In this document: piece after piece, positions 33,081 to 40,352 of the stretch
Layout: each line of letters opens with the position of its first letter
Numbering within the stretch: the stretch's first letter is position 1
Source: an uncultured Mycoplasmatota bacterium
GTDB lineage: Bacteria; Bacillota_I; Bacilli_A; RF39; UBA660
Assembly (NCBI GenBank): GCA_948465965.1
Contig: CAOJYR010000001.1
Coordinates: 1 to 40,352, forward strand
Reading direction: 5' to 3'
DNA: 40,352 nt
Position numbers and translations under genes: made by a program
The notes under the pieces: generated by a model
What the model saw: the letters and a program-made list of their open reading frames with translations, nothing else
Told to the model about the DNA's origin: nothing
Databases searched by the model: none

Positions 33081-34481
33081 TTAAATATCTTGAATTTTTA
33101 AGAAATTTGTATGACTGTCTTTTGGGAAACCTCCAACAACCGCAATCATATCTCCTTTTTTCAACTTCATAACCTCTTTAGCAGCTTCTACTCCATTACT
33201 AACAATAGCATCAGTATCATTAAACATTGGAACAAGTGATGTATATACACCCCATTTTAAAGCTAGACTACGAGCTACTTTAGGATCAGTAACAGTCGCT
33301 AAAATAAATGAATCAGGTCTTAATGAAGAAACATCCCATGCAGTCTTACCTGTTAAAGTAGAAACAACAATTGTCTTAATAGGTAAATCTTTAGTTCCTT
33401 CAACCGCAAGTTTTGCAATTGTATTATGAATCTCAGTTCCATTCAATTTATAATCATCTAAATTATACTTAGTAATTTGTTCAACATTTTCACAAATACC
33501 TGTCATAGTTTGTATAGTTTCAACTGGATAACTACCTATTGTTGTTTCATCACTAGTCATAATAGCATCACAACCAGCAATAACAGCATTCGCAACATCT
33601 GTAACTTCTGCATTAGTAGGTCTGATATTCGTTTTCATACTATACATCATTTGCGTAGCCATAATAACACCCTTACCATGTGCATGGCACGAATCAATCA
33701 TCATTTGTTGATATAAAGGTAAATTTTCTACACCTGTTTCAATTCCTAAATCTCCACGAGCAACCATAATATAATCCGATGCTTCTACTATCTCTTCTAA
33801 ATTATCCATAGCATACTGTGTTTCTACTTTAGAAATAATAGGCATATCAGGTTTACCAAATTCACGACATAATTCTTTAACCTCACGAATATCCTCAGCA
33901 CTATTAACAAAACTAATTGCTAAATAATCTCCATCTTTTTCACAAGCATATTTAATATCTTCTCTATCCTTATCAGAAACATAAGGTACATCAAGTTTAA
34001 TTCCTGGCATACAAACACCACGACGAGATTTGATTACACCAGAATTTTTAATCTCACATGTTACTCCATCTTCTTCAATAGAAACAACTTCTAACTTATA
34101 GAATCCATCATCTAAAAGAACAGGTGAACCAACTTTCAAATCCTTTAAAACTCCTTTATAATTTAAAGAGATCTTATCAGCAGTACCTAAAACATCTTCT
34201 TCAACAACTCGTATAGTCTTACCTGCAACTAATTCTATTCTATTATCTACAAATTCACAAGTTCTAAGATCTGGTCCTTTTGTATCATATAAAATAGCAA
34301 TATTAGCTCCTAATTCTTCTCTTGCCCTTTGTACTAGACTCTCATCTAATTCTCTTTCTTCCATAGTAGCATGAGAAAAATTAATTCTAGCTACATTCAT
34401 ACCAGCCTCTACTATACCTTTAAAACTTTCCCAATTTTGAGTAGAAGGCCCAATACTACAAATAATCTTTGTTTTCTTCAT
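33081..34481 (-). CDS. pyk: Pyruvate kinase
   Basis: A 466-aa glycolytic enzyme that converts PEP and ADP to pyruvate and ATP. MKKTKIICSIGPST opens the barrel. ARINFSHA and YDTKGPDLRT bind substrate, the flexible B domain spans about 70-165, and ISKVETQYAMDNLEEI carries the catalytic Lys and Glu. MVARGDLGIE and MATQMMYSM follow. The C-terminal allosteric domain is present. The extra PEP-utiliser domain of some Bacilli is absent. The promoter region holds a TATAAT and a CTTTTCA/TGAAAAG inverted repeat. Confidence 0.96.
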   Translation of the reverse strand: MKKTKIICSIGPSTQNWESFKGIVEAGMNVARINFSHATMEERELDESLVQRAREELGANIAILYDTKGPDLRTCEFVDNRIELVAGKTIRVVEEDVLGTADKISLNYKGVLKDLKVGSPVLLDDGFYKLEVVSIEEDGVTCEIKNSGVIKSRRGVCMPGIKLDVPYVSDKDREDIKYACEKDGDYLAISFVNSAEDIREVKELCREFGKPDMPIISKVETQYAMDNLEEIVEASDYIMVARGDLGIETGVENLPLYQQMMIDSCHAHGKGVIMATQMMYSMKTNIRPTNAEVTDVANAVIAGCDAIMTSDETTIGSYPVETIQTMTGICENVEQITKYNLDDYKLNGTEIHNTIAKLAVEGTKDLPIKTIVVSTLTGKTAWDVSSLRPDSFILATVTDPKVARSLALKWGVYTSLVPMFNDTDAIVSNGVEAAKEVMKLKKGDMIAVVGGFPKDSHTNFLKIQDI

Positions 34482-34525
34482 ATACTTCTCTCCTTCTTTA
34501 TTCGAACAGATATAATTATACTATA

Positions 34526-34544
34526 CTTTTCACAAATTGAAAAG
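34526..34544 (-). promoter_or_regulatory. Inverted repeat at the pyk promoter
   Basis: CTTTTCA (34526-34532) and TGAAAAG (34538-34544) flank a 5-bp centre. They overlap the -35 region of a TATAAT promoter (34510-34517 region) upstream of pyk, so this may be an operator. Confidence 0.45.
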
Positions 34545-34550
34545 AAAAAA

Positions 34551-34565
34551 TGTATAATTTATACA
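34551..34565 (-). terminator. Terminator of the polA-mutM operon
   Basis: TGTATAA-T-TTATACA symmetric element, directly after the mutM stop on the minus strand, followed by TTTTTTC. Confidence 0.55.
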
Positions 34566-34566
34566 T

Positions 34567-35391
34567 CTATTTCTTCTGACATTTTGGACAATAAGTAGTA
34601 CCTCTTCCACCTACCTTAATTTTTTCCAAAATAGTACCACAATTAGGACACTTTTCCCCAGATTTACCATGCACTAACAATTCATTCTGAAAAAGTCCAT
34701 GTACACCTTCGCTAGATGTAAAACTTTTTATTGTCGTACCACCTAATTCTATTGCTTTATTTAAAACTATATTCGTATTTTTAATAATTGTATCACATTC
34801 TTCTATCTTAACATCACTTGATTTTCTTAAAGGGTGAATACGACTCATAAAAAGAATCTCATCATCATAAATATTTCCAATACCAGCAATAATACTTTGA
34901 TCTAAAAGAGTAGTCTTTATTGGTAGTTTTTTACCATGGATCTTATTAAATAAGTATTCTTTAGTTAAATTCTTATCATCGAATTCTAGCCCTATTTCTG
35001 ATAGAGGTTTCACATTTTCTACCTCTTCATTAGGAATCAAATACATCTTACCAAATTTACGGACATCATGAAATCTAAAACTAACTTCATTATCTAAAAT
35101 AAATTCTACGTGTTCATGTTTACCTAATTCTTCACCTTTCTTCCTAAAAAAGAATTTTCCCTCCATTCGTAAATGAATTAACAAATGATACGTATCTAAC
35201 TTTATAACAATCCATTTTCCTCTAGTAGAGATATTATTTATTCTCTGTCCAATAATCTCCTTTTTAAATTCACCCACTTCAGGATAAGCAATAATATTAT
35301 TCCAATAAACATTACAACACGTAATAATCTTATTAATAATTCTGGGCTTTAAACTTTTAACAACTGTAAGTACCTCTGGTTTCTCTGGCAT
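34567..35391 (-). CDS. mutM: Formamidopyrimidine-DNA glycosylase
   Basis: A 274-aa DNA repair enzyme that removes oxidised purines such as 8-oxoguanine and cuts the AP site. The N-terminus is MPEKPEV (catalytic Pro2 and Glu3). A conserved Lys lies in RMEGKFFF near 57. The H2TH region has IAGIGNIYDDEILF near 170, and the C-terminal zinc finger has four Cys (KCPNCG and YCPKC) around the essential Arg in GGRGTTY. It follows polA by 25 bp, forming a repair operon. Confidence 0.94.
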   Translation of the reverse strand: MPEKPEVLTVVKSLKPRIINKIITCCNVYWNNIIAYPEVGEFKKEIIGQRINNISTRGKWIVIKLDTYHLLIHLRMEGKFFFRKKGEELGKHEHVEFILDNEVSFRFHDVRKFGKMYLIPNEEVENVKPLSEIGLEFDDKNLTKEYLFNKIHGKKLPIKTTLLDQSIIAGIGNIYDDEILFMSRIHPLRKSSDVKIEECDTIIKNTNIVLNKAIELGGTTIKSFTSSEGVHGLFQNELLVHGKSGEKCPNCGTILEKIKVGGRGTTYCPKCQKK

Positions 35392-35416
35392 ATTACTACC
35401 TCCTAACTATAAATGA

Positions 35417-38026
35417 TTATTTTGCTTCATACCAATCATTTCCAATTTCAATATCCACCTTTAAAGGAACACTTAACTTAAAGGTATTTTCCATTATATC
35501 TCTAACAATTTCACTAACTTCCTCTATTTCATCTTCCAATACATTAAATACAAGTTCATCATGTACTTGAATAAGCATTTTACTCTTCAAATTTTTCCTT
35601 TCAAATTCACGATAAATCTCAACCATTGCTTTTTTTAATATATCCGCAGCAGTTCCTTGAATTGGTGTATTTAAAGCAATCCTTTCTCCACTACTTCTAA
35701 CCATATAATTCTTACTCTTTAACTCATCAATCACACGTCTTCTATGCATTAATGTAGTAACATATCCCTTCTGATAAGCCTCCGCTTTTTCCTGTTCCAT
35801 ATACTCTCTAATTCCTGGATAAGTCTCTAAATAATTATCAATAAATTGCTTCGCTGTTGCGATATTAATCCCCAAATCTTCTGAAAGCCCAAAACTACTA
35901 ATTCCATATAAAATACCAAAGTTAACTGCTTTAGCAGTCCTTCTCATATCTTTAGTAACTTCATCCAAACTAACCTTATATATATCACTAGCAGTCTTAG
36001 TATGAATATCCTTTCCTTCTTTAAACGCTTCAATTAAATTAGTTGCATTAGCCAAAGAAGCAAAAATCCGAAGTTCTACTTGTGAATAATCACTAGATAA
36101 TATTTTAGAATTTAAATCAGGAACAAATGCTCTTCTTATAAGTTTAGAGTATTCAGCTCTTGCTGGTATATTTTGTAAATTAGGACTAATACTAGAAAGT
36201 CTACCAGTTCTTGTCAATGTTTGTGTAAAAATAGTATGAATTCTTCCATCTTCCCTAACTTCCGCCTTTAATCCAACTGCATAATTTGTATATAATTTAG
36301 CCAAAGTTCTATATTCCAATATCTTATCAACAATAGGATGTACAAATTTAATCTTATCTAAAACATCTTTACTCGTAGAATACTTATTATCCTTTACTCT
36401 CTTAGGATAAGGAATAGCTAATGTCTCAAATAAAACTTTTGAAAGTTGTGCTGGAGACATAATATTAAATTCAACTCCTGCCAAGTCATAAATCTCACGT
36501 TCTTTTTCATCCATCTGCTTCTTTAATTCACACTCTAACTCTTCCAAATACTCACGATCAACTTTAACACCAGTAATCTCCATATCTGCAAGAACCTCTG
36601 TCAGAGGCATTTCTATATTATTAAATAAATCCAATTCATTATTATCCTCTAATTCCTTTAATAATCTACTCCTGCTTTCATATATAAATTTAGCTTTTTC
36701 ACAACAAACATTCATAAGATCAGCATCATCTATTTCCCTAGGTCGCTTCAAAGTTCCATATAATTCCTCATATAATGGAATGTTATAATCAAATGCTTGC
36801 GCTACAAAACTTATATCATCCTTGATAACATAATCAAGTAAATAAGTAGCAATCATCGTATCAAAAGTAACATTCTTAAAATGAACTCCATATGGATTTA
36901 AAACTACTAGATTCTTTTTAAAGTCATAAGTAAATTTACTAAACTCACTACTAAATAAATGAAGATAATCAGGAATTTCTTCCTTCCGAATAAAATATCC
37001 TGCCTCTCCATCATAAATACCAATACCTAAAATTTCACTCTTACTATAAACTAATCCACGAGTCTCTAAGTAAAAAGAAAATTCTCTATTCTTAAATTCA
37101 GAAATAGGCTTAATTAGTAATTCTATTGTTTCACTATGCTTTTCACCCATTTGATCCATTTTATTTAGATCATACTTTTTAAGTAGAGAATGAAATTCAA
37201 ATTCATTAAGTAATCTTATAAATTCTTCTTCATTTTCTCCATTATATTTACAATCCTCTAAACTAAAGTTTATTGGTACTTCCCGATATATTGTTGCTAA
37301 ATCATAACTCATATAAGCACTTTCTTTATCATTAAGTAACTTTTCTTTTGTTTTACCTGTAACTTCATCAATATGTTCATACAAATTATCCAAATTATCA
37401 AATTTAGATAACAAATTTATAGCAGTTTTTTCTCCAATTCCTTTTACTCCAGGAATATGATCACTTGCATCTCCCATTAATGCTTTTAAATCAATCATTC
37501 GAATAGGTTCTACTTGATAAGTATTTTTAAACTCATCTCTTGTCATCATAATATGACCAGATTGCTTTAAAAGTTTTACCGTAACCTCATTACTAATAAG
37601 TTGTAATAAATCTTTATCACTACTAACAATAGTAGCAATAAACTCATCTTCTAGATCAACTATTTTACTAACAGTTCCTATGATATCGTCAGCCTCATAA
37701 TTATCAATTTCAAAATATTTTATTCCCATAGCATCAAGTATTTCTTTCGCCTTTGGAAACTGCATCTTTAACTCGTCTGGCATAGCAACACGCCCAGCTT
37801 TATAGCTTTCATATTTATCATGTCTAAATGTTTTCCCTTTATCAAAAGCAACTAAAATATAAGAAGGAGCTTCCTCTTTAATGATTTTTTTCATCATATT
37901 AATAAATCCATATAAAGCATTAGTAGGAAACCCCTTAGAATTTTTCATAATCACACCCTGATATGCAGTAGCATAAAAACTTCTAAATAATAAATTATTA
38001 CCATCGACTAATATTATCTTTTTCAC
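35417..38026 (-). CDS. polA: DNA polymerase I
   Basis: An 869-aa polymerase for gap filling and primer removal. The 5'-nuclease domain (about 1-290) has VDGNNLLFRSFYA, DKGKTFRH, DNYEADDIIG and SDKDLLQLI. The middle 3'-5' exonuclease-like domain lacks the DxE pair (FYLETRG), so proofreading is absent, as in Bacillus. The polymerase domain has motif A DYSQVELRIFA, motif B RRTAKAVNFGILYG and motif C VHDELV. Length is typical. The N-terminal Met has GGTGAT upstream. Confidence 0.96.
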   Translation of the reverse strand: MKKIILVDGNNLLFRSFYATAYQGVIMKNSKGFPTNALYGFINMMKKIIKEEAPSYILVAFDKGKTFRHDKYESYKAGRVAMPDELKMQFPKAKEILDAMGIKYFEIDNYEADDIIGTVSKIVDLEDEFIATIVSSDKDLLQLISNEVTVKLLKQSGHIMMTRDEFKNTYQVEPIRMIDLKALMGDASDHIPGVKGIGEKTAINLLSKFDNLDNLYEHIDEVTGKTKEKLLNDKESAYMSYDLATIYREVPINFSLEDCKYNGENEEEFIRLLNEFEFHSLLKKYDLNKMDQMGEKHSETIELLIKPISEFKNREFSFYLETRGLVYSKSEILGIGIYDGEAGYFIRKEEIPDYLHLFSSEFSKFTYDFKKNLVVLNPYGVHFKNVTFDTMIATYLLDYVIKDDISFVAQAFDYNIPLYEELYGTLKRPREIDDADLMNVCCEKAKFIYESRSRLLKELEDNNELDLFNNIEMPLTEVLADMEITGVKVDREYLEELECELKKQMDEKEREIYDLAGVEFNIMSPAQLSKVLFETLAIPYPKRVKDNKYSTSKDVLDKIKFVHPIVDKILEYRTLAKLYTNYAVGLKAEVREDGRIHTIFTQTLTRTGRLSSISPNLQNIPARAEYSKLIRRAFVPDLNSKILSSDYSQVELRIFASLANATNLIEAFKEGKDIHTKTASDIYKVSLDEVTKDMRRTAKAVNFGILYGISSFGLSEDLGINIATAKQFIDNYLETYPGIREYMEQEKAEAYQKGYVTTLMHRRRVIDELKSKNYMVRSSGERIALNTPIQGTAADILKKAMVEIYREFERKNLKSKMLIQVHDELVFNVLEDEIEEVSEIVRDIMENTFKLSVPLKVDIEIGNDWYEAK

Positions 38027-38077
38027 AATACATCACCTATTAACAAGTATAACATAACAATTTAAAATTAACTAATA

Positions 38078-38242
38078 CTACTTACTAAAATTTAAAGACA
38101 CACTAGTGTTAGTATTACGAAAATCATCACTATGAACCTCAAGTCTTTCTATTCTCTCTGTTGCCATAAACAAACAAATAGTTACAAGTGAATATACCAA
38201 TAAAACAGCAAATCCTTTCTTTACATTATCATTTAATAACAT
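38078..38242 (-). CDS. SOS-controlled single-pass membrane protein, divergent from lexA (54 aa)
   Basis: A 54-codon ORF from ATG 38240-38242 to TAG 38078-38080, with GGGAGA 8 nt before the start. The product has a basic head (MLLNDNVKKG), one membrane span (about 11-27, FAVLLVYSLVTICLFMA) and a charged outer tail (TERIERLEVHSDDFRNTNTS...). Its promoter is TTGACA-17-TATACT with an SOS box in the spacer. Position, size and topology match small SOS-induced division inhibitors beside lexA, such as staphylococcal SosA (77 aa), Bacillus YneA and Caulobacter SidA. The protein has no clear sequence similarity to them, so function is an inference. It starts 129 bp from lexA. Confidence 0.7.
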   Translation of the reverse strand: MLLNDNVKKGFAVLLVYSLVTICLFMATERIERLEVHSDDFRNTNTSVSLNFSK

Positions 38243-38272
38243 AATACACATCTCCCTTCAACTTACACTTCA

Positions 38273-38349
38273 AGTATAATTCATACAATTGTTCGTGTCA
38301 AGGCGTTTTAAAACATTTGTTTGACTTTTTACACATCAAGTGGTAAACT
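38273..38349. promoter_or_regulatory. Divergent SOS promoters with two LexA boxes
   Basis: For the minus-strand peptide: TTGACA (38296-38301), 17 nt, TATACT (38273-38278). Its spacer holds CATACAATTGTTCG (38282-38295), which matches 8 of the 10 fixed bases of the Gram-positive SOS box CGAACNNNNGTTCG. For lexA: TTGACT (38321-38326), 17 nt, TAAACT (38344-38349). AAAACATTTGTTTG (38310-38323) overlaps its -35. LexA should repress both. No other gene is visible in the 38027-38370 gap. Confidence 0.8.
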
Positions 38350-38370
38350 AAAAACAGAAGGAGGCATTTA

Positions 38371-38988
38371 ATGGAGAAATTAACGACTAAACAAGAAATA
38401 ATTTTACAAATAATAAAAAAATTAATAGCAAAAAATGGTTATCCACCAACAGTAAGAGAAATAGGAGAAGTTGCACACCTTAACTCTCCTGCTACTATTC
38501 ATTTTCATTTAACTAAATTAGAAGAAAAGGGCTATATTAAAAAAGGAAATAGCAAAAATAGAACGATAGAAGTTTTAGTACCTAATGAATATATTGAAAA
38601 AGAGGAAAACGTAATTGAAGTTCCCCTATTAGGTAAAGTTACCGCAGGAACACCAATTGAAGCCATTGAAACTCCAGATGAATATTTTTCCCTACCCACC
38701 AATCTATTTACAAGTCGTAATGAAATATTCACTCTTAAGGTAAGCGGAGAATCAATGATTAATGTAGGTATATATGATGGCGATATTTTAATAGTTGAAA
38801 AAACGAATACAGCCAAGAATGGTGACACAGTAGTCGCAATGAACTCTGACAATGAAGCAACAGTAAAAACATTCTATAAAGAAAATGGTTACTTTAGATT
38901 ACAACCAGAAAACGATACAATGGATCCAATTATTTTACAAGAAGTAACAATATTAGGAAAAGCAATAGGACTATACCGTAAATTTTAA
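38371..38988 (+). CDS. lexA: SOS repressor LexA
   Basis: A 205-aa repressor. The winged helix covers about 1-65 (YPPTVREIGEVAHLNSPATIHFHLTKLEE). The cleavage site Ala92-Gly93 is in GKVTAGTP, and the S24 peptidase dyad is Ser128 (SGESM) and Lys166 (EATVK). RecA-stimulated self-cleavage removes the repressor after DNA damage. GAAGGAGG precedes the ATG. It is divergent from the 54-aa membrane protein, and its own promoter has an SOS box, so it is autoregulated. The 3' end meets tcdA at a shared terminator. Confidence 0.96.
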   Translation: MEKLTTKQEIILQIIKKLIAKNGYPPTVREIGEVAHLNSPATIHFHLTKLEEKGYIKKGNSKNRTIEVLVPNEYIEKEENVIEVPLLGKVTAGTPIEAIETPDEYFSLPTNLFTSRNEIFTLKVSGESMINVGIYDGDILIVEKTNTAKNGDTVVAMNSDNEATVKTFYKENGYFRLQPENDTMDPIILQEVTILGKAIGLYRKF

Positions 38989-38998
38989 CCAAACGAAA

Positions 38999-39037
38999 AA
39001 ATCTAAGAGTAAATTAAATTACCTTTAGATTTTTTTA
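38999..39037. terminator. Bidirectional terminator between lexA and tcdA
   Basis: AAATCTAA (38999-39006) pairs with TTAGATTT (39025-39032), with an inner GTAA/TTAC pair. T-runs flank both sides. The tcdA stop codon is inside the stem. Confidence 0.75.
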
Positions 39038-39729
39038 TTACCTATTAATTTTCTCACAATATAACTAGCAATTAAAAGTCCTGCACTACTTGGAACAAAA
39101 GAACTTGAACCTAATCCCTCTGTTTTTATAGGCACCTCAGTAGAAGATAACACATCTATTTTTTTATTAATTTTCTCATCCTTAATAAACTTTCTCATGA
39201 TTCTAGCTAAGGGATCATTAATTGTCTTTCTAATATCGGTAATTTCAAGCTTTGAAGGATCCATTTTTTTCGCAGTACCCATACAAGATATAAATTTAAT
39301 ATTCCTCTTTAGACATTCTTTAATAATAACTTGTTTTGTTCGCACAGTATCACAAGCATCAACTAAATAGTCAATAGGATAATTAAACAAAATATTAATA
39401 TTTTCATCTGTAATAAATGAATCTATTTTTATAACATGAGCGTCTTCATTAATATCTTTAATTCTCTGTTCTAAAACATCAACCTTCTTCATCCCAACAG
39501 TTGATCTCAAAGCAATGATCTGTCTATTAAGATTCGTCTCATCAATAATATCAGAATCAACGATAATAATATTTCCAATACCACTTCTAATAAGAGATTC
39601 TACTACATAACCTCCTACTCCACCAACACCCAAAACTAAAATAGTCTTATCACACAATAAATCTAATTTATTCTTACCAATTAACTTTTCAAATCTATCA
39701 AACCTTCTAGGAAACTTTACCAAGTTCAT
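39025..39729 (-). CDS. tcdA: tRNA threonylcarbamoyladenosine dehydratase (TcdA/ThiF-like)
   Basis: A 234-aa E1-like ATP-dependent enzyme. RRFDRFEKLIGK at the start, the ATP-binding VLGVGGVGGYV (about 31-41), and the NLNRQI motif fit TcdA/CsdL, which cyclises t6A to ct6A in tRNA. VDACDTVRTK and ISCMGTAKKMDP follow. It is not followed by a sulfur carrier gene, which favours TcdA over ThiF/MoeB. The ATG at 39729 has AAGGAG 4 nt upstream; the frame opens further back, in the preceding gene. Overlaps that gene by 23 bp, so coupled. Confidence 0.85.
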   Translation of the reverse strand: MNLVKFPRRFDRFEKLIGKNKLDLLCDKTILVLGVGGVGGYVVESLIRSGIGNIIIVDSDIIDETNLNRQIIALRSTVGMKKVDVLEQRIKDINEDAHVIKIDSFITDENINILFNYPIDYLVDACDTVRTKQVIIKECLKRNIKFISCMGTAKKMDPSKLEITDIRKTINDPLARIMRKFIKDEKINKKIDVLSSTEVPIKTEGLGSSSFVPSSAGLLIASYIVRKLIGNKKI

Positions 39730-40352
39730 GATTCTCCTTAACCTTGACAAATTGCTTTTGGCGTTGTTTCTTTGTTTGAATCAGTTTATAAGGTTGATTA
39801 TAAATAATATTATTAATAGCAGAAAGTCTTTTATATATAGCCTCATTCGTTTTAGCTATATTATAATAATTCTTTAAACCCCTATAATCTTTAGTATTCA
39901 AAGGTTCTAGTGCAGTAATAGTAGATTCTAATACATCTTCAGGAATAGTTGTATCACTTATAACAGTACAATCAAACATATCAACAAATTGCAATGTTTC
40001 TGGTAAATCGGCAATTCCAGCTTCCATAAACAGTTTTGGCCATTTACTCTGATTTCTTTCTTCCTTAACAATCTCTTGTAATCGAGCTATTTTTTCATCT
40101 GTTAAATATTTATCTATCCCTAATTTTTGCAATGACAAATATCTTCCTCTTTCTGCTCCAGGAACCTCTTTTCTCATATCAGTAATAACACTTGCATATA
40201 AATTATCTAGGGCCGGATTAACCTTAGAATATGGTTGTGTTACCGCATAAACATCATATAAATTAGAATCAACATTTTCGCGTGTCGTAATAAAATAATT
40301 TTTCTTATTAATAACTGAAGCATTTCTTATAAAATCAACTACTCCAGTATCA
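39707..40352 (-). CDS. Hypothetical protein, 5' end beyond the window
   Basis: The frame runs open to the window edge and gives at least 214 C-terminal residues (visible part begins DTGVVDFIRNASVINKKNY). A Met at 40177 is only internal, because the same frame continues FITTRENVDSNLYDVYAVTQ upstream. The protein is soluble, helical and Lys-rich at the C-terminus. Segments include PGAERGRYLSLQKLG, ADLPETLQFVDMFDCTV and NTKDYRGLKNYYNIAKTNE. I recognise no family. It overlaps tcdA by 23 bp. Confidence 0.75.
   Translation of the reverse strand, partial: DTGVVDFIRNASVINKKNYFITTRENVDSNLYDVYAVTQPYSKVNPALDNLYASVITDMRKEVPGAERGRYLSLQKLGIDKYLTDEKIARLQEIVKEERNQSKWPKLFMEAGIADLPETLQFVDMFDCTVISDTTIPEDVLESTITALEPLNTKDYRGLKNYYNIAKTNEAIYKRLSAINNIIYNQPYKLIQTKKQRQKQFVKVKENHELGKVS

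Noticed and set aside
38532..38852. A 106-codon minus-strand frame inside lexA
   Set aside because: Shadow of lexA; no start signal, and the product has no protein-like features.

Overview
The window is very AT-rich. Almost every gene carries a strong AGGAGG-type ribosome binding site and a TTGACA/TATAAT promoter. The gene content is low-GC Gram-positive (Bacillota): a T-box leader, a DnaE-type polymerase, LexA, TypA, LspA and a cysteine-free L28. TGA is used as a stop and TGG for Trp, so this is not the Mycoplasma code. Many small membrane proteins and uncharacterised ORFs suggest an uncultured, host-associated member of the Bacilli (RF39/Erysipelotrichia-like). That placement is an inference. 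Most genes lie on the minus strand.

Layout. 1-480: the end of an IS21-like element and a decayed GNAT acetyltransferase. 480-4,560: proS with a proline-specifying T-box, a radical SAM protein, and a RelA/SpoT homologue with an apparently dead synthetase domain. The last is preceded by a 39-codon membrane ORF whose stop codon lies inside a terminator hairpin. 4,650-16,730: largely core genes (Nudix, ASCH, rluD-type synthase, HTH-phosphoesterase, lspA, dnaE, rpmB, typA, a lipoprotein, dedA, a HAD phosphatase). 16,800-18,300: an IS110-family element with a candidate bridge RNA. 18,386-23,030: tRNA-Gly(UCC) followed by accessory cassettes separated by three copies of a repeat made from the tRNA 3' flank. 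The cassettes hold a frameshifted gene, a HEPN-like protein and two short-chain dehydrogenases, one with a nonsense codon. 23,030-30,710: two metallophosphoesterases, a DUF5680 protein, a MATE transporter fused to a cytidylate-kinase-like domain, serine acetyltransferase, a DNA glycosylase, a glycosyltransferase and an IS200 copy. 30,800-33,050: an uncharacterised three-gene operon with two Cys/His/Asp papain/transglutaminase-like proteins and a protein-kinase-like protein. 33,080-40,352: pyk, mutM, polA, a divergent SOS locus (lexA plus a new 54-aa membrane protein), a TcdA/ThiF-like protein and a gene cut by the window edge.

How the genes work together. DNA maintenance is well represented: dnaE, polA, mutM, a hypoxanthine/uracil-type glycosylase and lexA. 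The lexA intergenic region has two SOS boxes, one in each divergent promoter. One promoter drives lexA. The other drives a single-pass membrane peptide resembling the SosA/YneA/SidA class of damage-induced division inhibitors. Translation and stress control are represented by the T-box-regulated proS, typA, rpmB, rluD and the hydrolase-like RSH protein.

The best candidates for undescribed biology are the lexA-divergent membrane peptide, the Cys/His/Asp plus kinase operon, the RSH leader ORF with its terminator overlap, the IS110 bridge RNA candidate, and the tRNA-Gly repeat array.
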